Position numbers and translations under genes: made by a program. Below, in pieces: positions 1 through 6,569 of a DNA stretch of 8,248 bases. Source of the DNA: an uncultured Gammaproteobacteria bacterium. Lineage in GTDB: Bacteria > Pseudomonadota > Gammaproteobacteria > Coxiellales > Coxiellaceae. The stretch spans positions 1 through 8,248 of the forward strand of contig CAIQCE010000299.1 of assembly GCA_903870185.1 (NCBI GenBank). The letters run 5' to 3'. The notes under the pieces were generated by a model. The model did no database searches and was not told where the DNA came from. It worked only from the letters and a program-made list of their open reading frames with translations. Within the stretch, counting starts at the first letter, position 1, and each line of letters starts with the position of its first letter.

Positions 1-1254
1 ATGGTATGCCATATTTTTGATTGTAAATAATTCAAATAAATCCGTGTTATATTCAATTGTGCAGTCTAATCCAGGATCAGTTTCATTTATCATAAGTGAT
101 AAGTCGCATTTTGTTGTATCAATTCTTAATTTCTGCTCTTCTATTTCTATTTTTTCTAAACTAAATTTGTCATATGAAAATTGATTTAAAACAAATCCAA
201 GTTGATATAATGGCTGTCTGCTAGAGTCAAAAACTGGATTCTGGATTTCAACTAGCCTTTCAAAAGGGACGTTCTGGTGTGAGTAGGCCTCAAGAAGCAT
301 TTGCTTATTTCGTTCTATAAGCTGCAAGAAACTTGGCGATCCTGATAAATCACTACGTAATACTAAGTTATTAACAAAAAAACCTATCATGCTTTTTACT
401 TGATCATATTGTCTATTTGCTGATGGCGTTGCAACTACAATATCTGTTTCATTATTATATCGATTAATTAAAACATTAAATGCGCTCAGTAATACAGTAA
501 ATAAAGAGGATGAAGTCTTCTTTGCTAAATTACTAAGTTCATTCATTAGATTTTTTTGTATAGTAAAATGATATTGACTTCCATTGTTAGTTTGTATAGC
601 AGGCCTTGTGAAATCAACGGGTATCTCACTAGTAGGTAAATTTTTTAATTTCTCTTTCCAGTAGGCTTCTTGCTTCTTTAGGTAATTGTCTTTTAGGATG
701 TTTCGTTGCCAGTATGAAAAGTCAGCATATTGCAATTCCAGTGGCTTCAGATGAATGGGTTTTTTATAATGGTATGCATAATAAAGTTCTGAAAGTTCAT
801 TATAGAAACATTCATAGGACCAACCATCAAAAATGATATGATGGATGCATATAAATAAGTAATATTGGCTGTTTTCTAGTTTATATAATTTTGATTTAAT
901 TAATGAGCCCTTTTCCAACTTAAAAGGCATGTGTGTTTCACGATATATTAGATCAATAACTGCATTATGCATGTAATCCGACACATCTGCATATTCCAAT
1001 CTAAATTGTAATTTTTCGACAGGAATAATTATTTGAATTAATTTACCATTAATCTCTTTGAAATTAGTTCGAAGAATTTCATGACGTTCAATTAAATGGC
1101 TAAATGCATTTTGAAGCGCCTTGACATCAAGTTCACCAGTTAATTTAAATAAATTTGGAATATTATATGAGGCATTGTTAGGGTTCAGCTTTTGAAATAG
1201 CCATAGTTTCCGCTGTGAAAGTGATAGCGGGATAGTCTCAGGTCTGTTTATAGG
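1..1254 (-). other. NRPS domain 5: condensation domain (end lies outside window)
   Basis: Residues 1172-1589 contain the condensation motifs in order: LSLSQRKLW (C1), RHEILRTNF (C2), HHIIFDGWS (C3, His1309-His1310, Asp1314, Gly1315), YADFSYWQR (C4), IGFFVNNLVLR (C5), HQNVPFERLVE (C6) and RQPLYQLGF (C7). The catalytic second histidine is present, so the domain should form the first peptide bond, between the (formyl) starter and the next module's amino acid. C1 reads SLSQ where SxAQ is common, a mild change. The last part of the domain and everything after it are missing, so the acceptor residue cannot be seen. Confidence 0.95.
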
Positions 1255-4200
1255 GGTGATAACTGGTAGCTGTACGCTCTTATTTCTATTCCTAGTGTTG
1301 TGAATTAATCGTACTTGTTGGGCTATAGTTGGGTTGCTAAAAAAATTAGAAATAGTGATATTAGTTAAAAAGTAATCTGAAATCTCCAAGGTGATTGCAG
1401 AAGCTAGCAATGAATGCCCACCTAATTCAAAAAAATTATCGTTTATACCGATGTGTTTTCCATCAATTTGCAAAGCATTTTCCCATAGATCAACTAATAT
1501 CTTTTCTTCATCAGTTGAGGGCCTGACATATCGGCTATGAGTGTAGTAATTCACATGATTAGGTTCTGGAAGTTTTTCTAAATCAATTTTTCCATTATTA
1601 TTGAGGGGAAATTTTTCAATGGTGACAAAAGCTGAGGGAATCATATAATGGGGTAAAATATTACTAATAAAATCTCTTATCTTTCCAATTTCACTGGTTT
1701 TTAAGTCGACTAAACGTAAATAGGCAACTAAATACTTGCTATTGTCGTAGTCAGTTTTTGATATAACCAATGCTTGTTTAACAGAATTGTGTCTTTGAAG
1801 AGCTTCTTCAATTTCACTTAACTCAATTCTAAATCCATGCAGTTTTATTTGATTATCAGTTCTACCAACATATTCAATTTCAATATTACTGAGTCTTCGG
1901 CATAAATCACCTGTCCTGTATATTTTTTGTCCCGTAATAAATGGACTATCAACAAATTTTTCATTTGTTAATTCTGGTTTATTTAAATAGCCGGAAGATA
2001 TACAAGCACCTCCAATATACAGTTCACCTACGACTCCTATAGGAAGCGGCTGTAGATTCGAGTTGACTATATACAATTTAGTATTGTCAATAGGTAGACC
2101 TGCTGTTATTCGATTAGTCTTTCCATCTAAAATTTTTGTAGAAGTAATTACAGTAGTTTCAGTCACGCCATAAACATTTATATATCGGTATTTATTCCCC
2201 CATAAATGAACAAGTTCAAGGGTGCAAGGCTCTCCACCTGTGATGATCGTATCTAGATCTGGATAGTCCGAAAATGGAAGCAGTTCGATAACAGAGGGAG
2301 GTAGCAGTGCTTTGGTGATTTTCCTTGATATTAAAGTGTCGGATAATGGTTTAGGTGGTAAAATGTCCTCTTTATTGACTAAATGATAGGTGGCACCAAC
2401 GGATAAAGCTCCAAAAAATTCGCTGATAAATACATCAAAGCTGAATGAGGAAAATCCTAGGATTTGGTCTTCAGAATTAAATCCAATTTCTTTGATGTAG
2501 CCCAAAAGAAAATTTACTATATTGCTATGATTAACCAAGACTCCTTTTGGCATCCCAGTCGATCCTGATGTGTAAATGATATAGGCCATAGCTGATGAAG
2601 GCACTACGCAGTCAACATTTCTTTCACCTAATCCAGAAAAAATCAAGGCATCAATATCAACATTAATCACCTTTGGGGTGATGCATGCGTTCAATATTTG
2701 CTTATTAGCTTGATCTAGATACTGTGAATGTGTCAAAAGAAAATTCGGATTTGAATCTTTCATTATATATTCAATTCTAGATTTTGGATAAGTAGGATCA
2801 ACAGGTATGTAGGTTCCACCTGCCTTCAAAACTGCTAACACAGAGCAAATCATCTCTAAGCTTCTGTTTGCATATATTGCTACACGAGATCCTAATTGCA
2901 TCCCCTGAGTTAATAGTAAATGGGTTAGCTGATTAGAGAGTTTATTAACTTCTGAATAAGTATAAACTGCATCCGGAGTGTGCAATGCTATCTTTTGTGG
3001 GGATGTTTTTATTTGATTCTGGAATAGCTGAATTACAGTTAAATCCTCTGGATAGCTATTGTCATTATTATTGCATTTTACAATTGTTTGTTCATGTTCC
3101 TGTTGAGAAAGTATAGAGACACTTCCAATATTGACATCATTACTTTTTACAATTGAATTATAAATTGCGATTAAGTGTGAGTTAATATTTTCAATGACAT
3201 AATTGATTTCTGAGGCCATTCTAATTGCTTTCATCACATAAAGCACACATCGATTCGTTTTAGATTCGATGACAAAACTTAACATCGCGTTAGCTACTGG
3301 TGTATACAATTCTAATGAGTCACATAGTTCAATTGAAACATGAGGAATAAAATCAAAGGTTCTTAAATGAGGGTACCTTGCCCTGCAATCGTTAAAATAG
3401 GTTTTATTGGCTACCAAGCGATCGCAGGTATTTTCAACCAAGATGCATACGTCTTTAAAATTCAAGCTTGGATTCAATATTATATTAAATGGAAGTTCAG
3501 TCGATAAAAATGGCAGTATAGACTCATCAGATATTGTTTTAACCTTTTCATAACTGTACATCACGCTTAATGAATTATCAGCCCCTATCAAGTATAGATA
3601 AGTCACTATAAGTGACATTAATTCAATGTGTGTATTTCCATGACCAAGCTTGATAATTTCTTGATCTGTTAATAGGTTGATTTTATCATAGCTTCGTTCA
3701 GCGCCATGTGCCACATTGCTTAAATATGAAGGAATGAAACTTAATAAAACTGGACTATACTGCTCAAATTCTTTCACCCAAAAGTTTTCGTTAGGATGGA
3801 GGGTCTCAGCAATTTTTCTGAGTTTTTCTAATTTAGACTTTGAATGAAGAACAAGTTGTGATCCCACCTCTAGCCCAAAACGGCTGACTAAATCATTGGC
3901 ATTATAAACGGATCCAAATTGGTCTACTAAAACAAACAACAAGATGTCAGTTGTCTTTGAGCATAATTGAATGCAATTATCAAATATTTCTATGATAGTG
4001 CCGGGAGATAAATGTGACTTTACATTTAAATATTCATACTTTTGAACCGTAAAGATTTGTGTGTCAATTTGAATTTTTGCTGAGCAAAGGCGATTTGGGT
4101 AGTCACCATAATTCAGTGCTCGACATAAAAGGTCTATATGCGATGCACTTTTGTCCCAGCAAATCAAACCGTTTCCAACTGGCTTCTGCCGTTGAGGGTA

Positions 4201-4767
4201 ATAAGTTCGCAAATGTAGGTCTTGAGGGGATAGCTGGTAATTTTCAGATTCTAGTTCTTCTAGTAATTCAGAAAAAGACTGGATAGCTTGTTCATAGCAT
4301 TTTAAATTTAATGTTAAAGATGTTTCTTCATCAGAAATTTCAAATTGTCTTTGTTTTAAAATATCACCCGTATCAATTCCGCACTCCATTACATGCCATG
4401 TTATTCCATGCTGTTCTTCATTGTTCAAAAGAGCCCATGTGGTAGCATTGACACCAGCATATCGTGGCAATAATGCATCATGGTAGTTGATCGCTAGTTT
4501 TTTAGGTGATTTTAATAACCACTCAGGCAGTATCTCTGCATTAACTATGCTGAATAGGTAATCACATTCACTGTCTACTTGTCTAAAATCATCAATCGAT
4601 TTTCCATGAGAGATGGTATTTTTAACGGACCATTCCTCTACCATGGGATCTTGAGTCACAAGATGGTGTATCTTCCAGCCTTTTTTCAGAATCAATTCAG
4701 CACATTGAATTATTAAACTTTCATTACCAATTAAATAACAACCTAGAGATGGTTTTTTGAAATTCAT
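1..4767 (-). CDS. Nonribosomal peptide synthetase, formylating initiation module (3' end outside window)
   Basis: Continuous reading frame of 1,589 codons from ATG at 4767-4765, still open at base 1; I translated it line by line and saw no stop or frameshift. Domain order: formyltransferase (residues 1-308), half condensation lobe (about 320-555), adenylation (573-1068), carrier (1083-1150), condensation (1172 to edge). This is the layout of an initiation module that activates an amino acid on the carrier, formylates its amino group, and donates it to the first condensation domain, as known for F-A-PCP starters such as LgrA of linear gramicidin. The start is firm: an in-frame TAA lies at 4782-4780, five codons upstream, and a weak GGAT ribosome site (4777-4774) sits six bases before the ATG. 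The protein should be cytosolic; no signal peptide or membrane segment is seen. Further modules probably lie to the left. Family assignment is certain; the product is unknown. Confidence 0.97.
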   Translation of the reverse strand, partial: MNFKKPSLGCYLIGNESLIIQCAELILKKGWKIHHLVTQDPMVEEWSVKNTISHGKSIDDFRQVDSECDYLFSIVNAEILPEWLLKSPKKLAINYHDALLPRYAGVNATTWALLNNEEQHGITWHVMECGIDTGDILKQRQFEISDEETSLTLNLKCYEQAIQSFSELLEELESENYQLSPQDLHLRTYYPQRQKPVGNGLICWDKSASHIDLLCRALNYGDYPNRLCSAKIQIDTQIFTVQKYEYLNVKSHLSPGTIIEIFDNCIQLCSKTTDILLFVLVDQFGSVYNANDLVSRFGLEVGSQLVLHSKSKLEKLRKIAETLHPNENFWVKEFEQYSPVLLSFIPSYLSNVAHGAERSYDKINLLTDQEIIKLGHGNTHIELMSLIVTYLYLIGADNSLSVMYSYEKVKTISDESILPFLSTELPFNIILNPSLNFKDVCILVENTCDRLVANKTYFNDCRARYPHLRTFDFIPHVSIELCDSLELYTPVANAMLSFVIESKTNRCVLYVMKAIRMASEINYVIENINSHLIAIYNSIVKSNDVNIGSVSILSQQEHEQTIVKCNNNDNSYPEDLTVIQLFQNQIKTSPQKIALHTPDAVYTYSEVNKLSNQLTHLLLTQGMQLGSRVAIYANRSLEMICSVLAVLKAGGTYIPVDPTYPKSRIEYIMKDSNPNFLLTHSQYLDQANKQILNACITPKVINVDIDALIFSGLGERNVDCVVPSSAMAYIIYTSGSTGMPKGVLVNHSNIVNFLLGYIKEIGFNSEDQILGFSSFSFDVFISEFFGALSVGATYHLVNKEDILPPKPLSDTLISRKITKALLPPSVIELLPFSDYPDLDTIITGGEPCTLELVHLWGNKYRYINVYGVTETTVITSTKILDGKTNRITAGLPIDNTKLYIVNSNLQPLPIGVVGELYIGGACISSGYLNKPELTNEKFVDSPFITGQKIYRTGDLCRRLSNIEIEYVGRTDNQIKLHGFRIELSEIEEALQRHNSVKQALVISKTDYDNSKYLVAYLRLVDLKTSEIGKIRDFISNILPHYMIPSAFVTIEKFPLNNNGKIDLEKLPEPNHVNYYTHSRYVRPSTDEEKILVDLWENALQIDGKHIGINDNFFELGGHSLLASAITLEISDYFLTNITISNFFSNPTIAQQVRLIHNTRNRNKSVQLPVITPINRPETIPLSLSQRKLWLFQKLNPNNASYNIPNLFKLTGELDVKALQNAFSHLIERHEILRTNFKEINGKLIQIIIPVEKLQFRLEYADVSDYMHNAVIDLIYRETHMPFKLEKGSLIKSKLYKLENSQYYLFICIHHIIFDGWSYECFYNELSELYYAYHYKKPIHLKPLELQYADFSYWQRNILKDNYLKKQEAYWKEKLKNLPTSEIPVDFTRPAIQTNNGSQYHFTIQKNLMNELSNLAKKTSSSLFTVLLSAFNVLINRYNNETDIVVATPSANRQYDQVKSMIGFFVNNLVLRSDLSGSPSFLQLIERNKQMLLEAYSHQNVPFERLVEIQNPVFDSSRQPLYQLGFVLNQFSYDKFSLEKIEIEEQKLRIDTTKCDLSLMINETDPGLDCTIEYNTDLFELFTIKNMAYH
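1318..1521 (-). other. NRPS domain 4: peptidyl carrier protein
   Basis: Residues about 1083-1150 form a carrier domain directly after the adenylation domain. The motif DNFFELGGHSLLAS contains Ser1119 (codon at 1413-1411), the expected attachment site of the 4'-phosphopantetheine arm. It matches the canonical carrier motif without change, so the domain should be activated by a phosphopantetheinyl transferase encoded elsewhere. No epimerase domain follows; the next domain is condensation, so the starter probably leaves without epimerisation here. Confidence 0.95.
1564..3051 (-). other. NRPS domain 3: adenylation domain
   Basis: Residues 573-1068 activate the starter amino acid as an acyl-adenylate and load it onto the carrier. 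Core motifs in order: YTYSEVNKLSN (A1), LKAGGTYIPVDPTYP (A2), IIYTSGSTGMPKG (A3, residues 730-742), FSFDVFISEFF (A4), VYGVTETT (A5), YRTGDL (A7, Asp954), GRTDNQIKLHGFRIE (A8), LPHYMIPSAF (A9) and NNNGKIDLEKLP (A10, Lys1060). All are intact. Aligning by eye to GrsA gives the ten-residue pocket code D-V-S-S-I-G-V-V-I-K. I do not recognise this code; Asp at the first position and Lys at the last indicate an ordinary alpha-amino acid. The serines at the third and fourth places and the Val replacing Pro in A5 (YGPTE is usual) are odd. The substrate is therefore left open. Confidence 0.95.
3103..3810 (-). other. NRPS domain 2: lone C-terminal lobe of a condensation domain
   Basis: Residues about 320-555 lie between the formyltransferase and the adenylation domain. 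The stretch opens like the hinge of a condensation domain (ENFWVKEFEQY, compare EAYWKEKL in the intact domain of the same protein). It continues with a hydrophobic helix (HIELMSLIVTYLYLIG) and a strand region at the place of the DIVVGTP segment. It closes with LSQQEHEQTIVKCNN, the usual junction into an adenylation domain. No HHxxxDG motif and no N-terminal lobe are present, so it cannot be a normal condensation catalyst. It most likely serves as a structural scaffold seating the adenylation domain beside the formyltransferase. Sequence similarity is weak, so the assignment rests on position, length and the two ends. Confidence 0.65.
3844..4767 (-). other. NRPS domain 1: formyltransferase (catalytic plus C-terminal subdomain)
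   Basis: Residues 1-185 resemble the formyl_trans_N fold of methionyl-tRNA formyltransferase. The segment INYHDALLPRYAG holds Asn94 and His96, and GIDTGDIL holds Asp132. The N-x-H pair and the 36-residue gap from His to Asp match the catalytic triad of E. coli Fmt (N106, H108, D144, from memory). Residues about 200-308 resemble the OB-like Formyl_trans_C domain (PVGNGLICWDKS, a PGTI turn, and an EVGSQL end). Family knowledge: fused domains of this type transfer a formyl group from 10-formyltetrahydrofolate to the amino group of the carrier-bound starter amino acid. With all three catalytic residues present, the domain is inferred to be active. The start of the protein is short compared with Fmt, but the triad spacing is kept. 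Confidence 0.9.
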
Positions 4768-4773
4768 AAGATC

Positions 4774-4777
4774 ATCC
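4774..4777 (-). promoter_or_regulatory. Weak ribosome binding site of the NRPS gene
   Basis: On the minus strand GGAT stands six bases before the ATG at 4767. It is a short match to the anti-Shine-Dalgarno sequence, but the in-frame TAA at 4782-4780 leaves this ATG as the first possible start. Confidence 0.45.
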
Positions 4778-4872
4778 GTTTAGCGCATTAGATAAAGCTA
4801 ATTGCTTTTTTTATGAATGGGTTATAAAGGCCGCGATAAAAATTATGTTTAACCTACTCATTGTTAACTTTA

Positions 4873-4886
4873 TGAATGAGCATTCA
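4873..4886. repeat. 14-bp palindrome in the NRPS leader
   Basis: TGAATG (4873-4878), centre AG, then CATTCA (4881-4886): perfect six-base arms. It falls about 40-55 bases after the inferred NRPS transcription start and overlaps one copy of the TTTATGNATGR repeat. It could be a binding site for a dimeric regulator; the loop is too short for a stable RNA hairpin. Confidence 0.35.
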
Positions 4887-4933
4887 AGCTAAAATCAGAA
4901 TATTAAGCGTACCTTTAGGGCTAAGGTGCGCGG

Positions 4934-4962
4934 ATTATATCTCTAGTAAATCTCACTAGCAA
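4934..4962 (-). promoter_or_regulatory. Candidate sigma70 promoter of the NRPS gene
   Basis: Read on the minus strand, TTGCTA (4962-4957, four of six consensus bases) is followed after exactly 17 bases by TATAAT (4939-4934, six of six). Transcription would begin near 4927, leaving an untranslated leader of about 160 bases before the ATG. The inverted repeat CTAGT-7-ACTAG fills the spacer and touches the -35 box, so a protein bound there would block the polymerase. Seen: the boxes and spacing. Inferred: activity. Confidence 0.55.
4943..4959. repeat. Inverted repeat inside the NRPS promoter spacer
   Basis: CTAGT (4943-4947) and ACTAG (4955-4959) are perfect inverted arms separated by seven bases. 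The whole element lies between the -10 box and the -35 box of the candidate minus-strand promoter and overlaps the latter, a classic operator position. Arms of five bases can arise by chance in AT-rich DNA, so this is only a candidate repressor site. Confidence 0.35.
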
Positions 4963-5093
4963 GCATGCCTACTAATTATTAAAAAAGCCCGTAGTTTTAC
5001 GAGATATTGCGAGAAATTTGTAAAATGGTTATAGTTGCACAATAAATATAGCTGTTTACTCGCATGAAACGTGGGTTTTGTATGTCAAAAACT

Positions 5094-5122
5094 TAGACAA
5101 CCCAAGTTGGCCGTGAGATAAT
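5094..5122 (+). promoter_or_regulatory. Candidate sigma70 promoter of the hydrolase gene
   Basis: TAGACA (5094-5099, five of six) is followed after 17 bases by GATAAT (5117-5122, five of six), with an extended -10 TGA just before it (TG at 5114-5115). Transcription would start near 5129, giving a leader of about 58 bases. This is the best-formed promoter in the window by eye. Confidence 0.6.
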
Positions 5123-5174
5123 GGCGCCCTTTATGCATGACAAATGCTTTATGTTGAGTTAACTAAAGACTGAG

Positions 5175-5178
5175 AGGA
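5175..5178 (+). promoter_or_regulatory. Ribosome binding site of the hydrolase gene
   Basis: AGGA within GAGAGGAA precedes the ATG at 5187 by eight bases, an ideal spacing that supports this start. Confidence 0.75.
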
Positions 5179-5186
5179 ACCTGAGT

Positions 5187-6482
5187 ATGCCTATTCCAAG
5201 CATTAGATTAGTCGATGTCAAGTTACATGAAACTATTATTAATTGCAGAGTTGCTGGATCAGAGACAGACCCTACTCTGTTTTTTACAGGTGCTATTGTT
5301 TTTGATGATGTTTTGCTTTCTTTGGCAGACACTTTAAGAATGCGAGTGGTTGTTCCCGGCTTACCATATTGGAAAGCTGAAGAACCTGAAGGATTCAGCC
5401 CCACCATAGACGACTTAGTGGGTGATTTAATATTATTAAGTCAAGATCCCACTTTAATTCCTGTAGATTCACCTTTCTACATTGCGGGAGCCTCACTTCC
5501 AGGCTGGCTCTCTATACAGTTGGCTAGGCATCATGAAAAAAATAATAACAAGAACTGCAAAGGCTTGATCCTAATAGCCACCCCTGCATTACCACATGGA
5601 GATGATTTAAAAGAATCAAATCCATTTGCTGCTAGAGAAAAGAGAGTTGCTTTTTTTCAGAGAGCTGCCTCACCTACCGGCCGCCGTGTAGGTCAAACAA
5701 TGGACCCATCATATCAAAAGTATGTTCAAGATTTGGTTGAAGCAGCAGTGCCTGAAAGAAAAGCGGTAGTAGGTTATTGGATGGGGAAAAGAAGATTACT
5801 CTCTCCGGCTCAGATGCCAGATGATGAAATGCTATGGGGAGATGCAAGGCTTAGTGTTCACTTCATAACTCATGTTTTTGGAGCTTTATGGGCATCTGCT
5901 GGCGAGATCTCATTACCTGAATCAGTGCCCGTACTCATGGTTGATGGGAAGCAAGATTTGTCTAGTCCAACATTTTGGCCTGAGTATTTAACAGCAAACC
6001 CACATTTCAACTGTCAATATGCTGCTCTAGATGAAGTAGGACATTTTCCAATGTTCAGAATTAGATCTAAGACTACAATAGTTGAAGTTCCAACTACTCC
6101 CGAACACAAAACAGCAGCGGGTGCAGGTCATTTGTCTCATGCTGATGCATTAAGTGCAGCCGATACAGACTCTTATTCCTCTGCAAAAGAGAAGCAGAAA
6201 AGATCGATGACTGTTCATGCAGGGGGCAGAGGACTAGGCATTTCATCGGCAGCTATTAGAGTTTCTCCTGCACGCCACTCCTCTACTGCTGCAATTACTA
6301 GTCATGATGGAAGAGCTACGCTTGTAGTTAGAGAGCCTACCGTGTATAAATTAGGACTTTATGGTAGAGAACACAAGGCGCCTCCTTATAATCCAGATTT
6401 TTTGACTTTTGTAGGAAATTTTGTACACGAGACTCTAAAACTGGGTTCTGTCTCCGATCGAGTACATGCCAAAACCTGCTAA
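5187..6482 (+). CDS. Alpha/beta-hydrolase-fold protein with an insertion before the last helix
   Basis: Complete 431-residue protein. An in-frame TAA at 5160-5162 and a well-spaced ribosome site fix the start. Residues 1-290 follow the alpha/beta hydrolase pattern: an early strand and turn (LFFTGA, Thr-Gly where His-Gly is common), RVVVPGLPYW, the nucleophile elbow IAGASLPGW with Ser103, the acid strand VLMVDGKQDLSSP with Asp257, and EVGHFPMF with His286. The triad is complete, so hydrolysis of an ester, lipid or similar bond is plausible, but the elbow is G-x-S-x-P rather than G-x-S-x-G. Usual family length is about 270-300. Here about 105 Ser/Ala/His/Lys-rich residues (295-400) precede PDFLTFVGNFVHETL, which looks like the family's final helix. 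No signal peptide or membrane segment is seen. It is transcribed away from the NRPS, so a role as its thioesterase is not supported. Substrate unknown. Confidence 0.85.
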   Translation: MPIPSIRLVDVKLHETIINCRVAGSETDPTLFFTGAIVFDDVLLSLADTLRMRVVVPGLPYWKAEEPEGFSPTIDDLVGDLILLSQDPTLIPVDSPFYIAGASLPGWLSIQLARHHEKNNNKNCKGLILIATPALPHGDDLKESNPFAAREKRVAFFQRAASPTGRRVGQTMDPSYQKYVQDLVEAAVPERKAVVGYWMGKRRLLSPAQMPDDEMLWGDARLSVHFITHVFGALWASAGEISLPESVPVLMVDGKQDLSSPTFWPEYLTANPHFNCQYAALDEVGHFPMFRIRSKTTIVEVPTTPEHKTAAGAGHLSHADALSAADTDSYSSAKEKQKRSMTVHAGGRGLGISSAAIRVSPARHSSTAAITSHDGRATLVVREPTVYKLGLYGREHKAPPYNPDFLTFVGNFVHETLKLGSVSDRVHAKTC

Positions 6483-6569
6483 TTACTTATTTCTCTCCCA
6501 GCAATTCAGCATTATATCTTATTTAAAATGCGGTATAATGCCTCAAGATAGGGAGGTTAAATTACAACC
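6483..6569 (+). promoter_or_regulatory. Hydrolase-kinase gap with candidate -10 and ribosome site
   Basis: A perfect TATAAT lies at 6534-6539, but no good -35 box stands 16-18 bases upstream, so the promoter is incomplete or needs an activator. GGGAGG (6551-6556) is a strong ribosome-binding sequence, yet 13 bases separate it from the ATG at 6570, longer than usual. No hairpin followed by a T-run closes the hydrolase gene, so read-through into the kinase is possible. Confidence 0.45.

Larger units (their letters stand above)
4810..5140 (+). repeat. Three same-strand copies of TTTATGNATGR in the divergent intergenic region
   Basis: Copies are TTTATGAATGG (4810-4820), TTTATGAATGA (4869-4879) and TTTATGCATGA (5130-5140). 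Two lie in the NRPS leader and one near the start of the hydrolase transcript. A further partial copy, CTTTATG, occurs at 5147-5153. They may be binding sites for a shared regulator or merely reflect base composition. Confidence 0.35.
4768..5186. other. Divergent intergenic region without a gene
   Basis: These 419 bases separate the NRPS start codon from the hydrolase start codon. I see no convincing coding frame, tRNA or transposon end. They hold two opposed promoter candidates, one inverted repeat, one palindrome and a scattered undecamer, each listed on its own. A looser inverted pair, TTTTAC (4995-5000) and GTAAAA (5020-5025), and two CGAGA pentamers ten bases apart (5000 and 5010) lie between the two promoters. 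The length is generous for a simple divergent pair and suggests regulated expression. Confidence 0.7.

Noticed and set aside
4059..4286. Open frame of 75 codons on the plus strand
   Set aside because: It lies opposite the formyltransferase part of the NRPS, whose frame has clear motifs; the small protein resembles nothing.
1..4767. Siderophore synthesis
   Set aside because: Formyltransferases occur in hydroxamate siderophore pathways, but this one is fused at an initiation position, and no hydroxylase or transporter gene is in view.
4979..5000. GGGC followed by a T-run on the minus strand, like a terminator tail
   Set aside because: No complementary arm stands upstream, and the position between divergent promoters makes a terminator unlikely.
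5159..5407. Open frame of 82 codons on the minus strand
   Set aside because: It overlaps the start of the hydrolase and its ribosome site on the other strand; no motif and no ribosome site of its own.
5187..6482. Hydrolase as the NRPS type II thioesterase
   Set aside because: It is divergently transcribed, longer than type II thioesterases, and lacks the normal GxSxG elbow. Not excluded, but unsupported.
5187..6482. Hydrolase as a type IV secretion (Dot/Icm) effector
   Set aside because: The host is only guessed, and the C-terminal tail shows no clear Glu-rich secretion signal.
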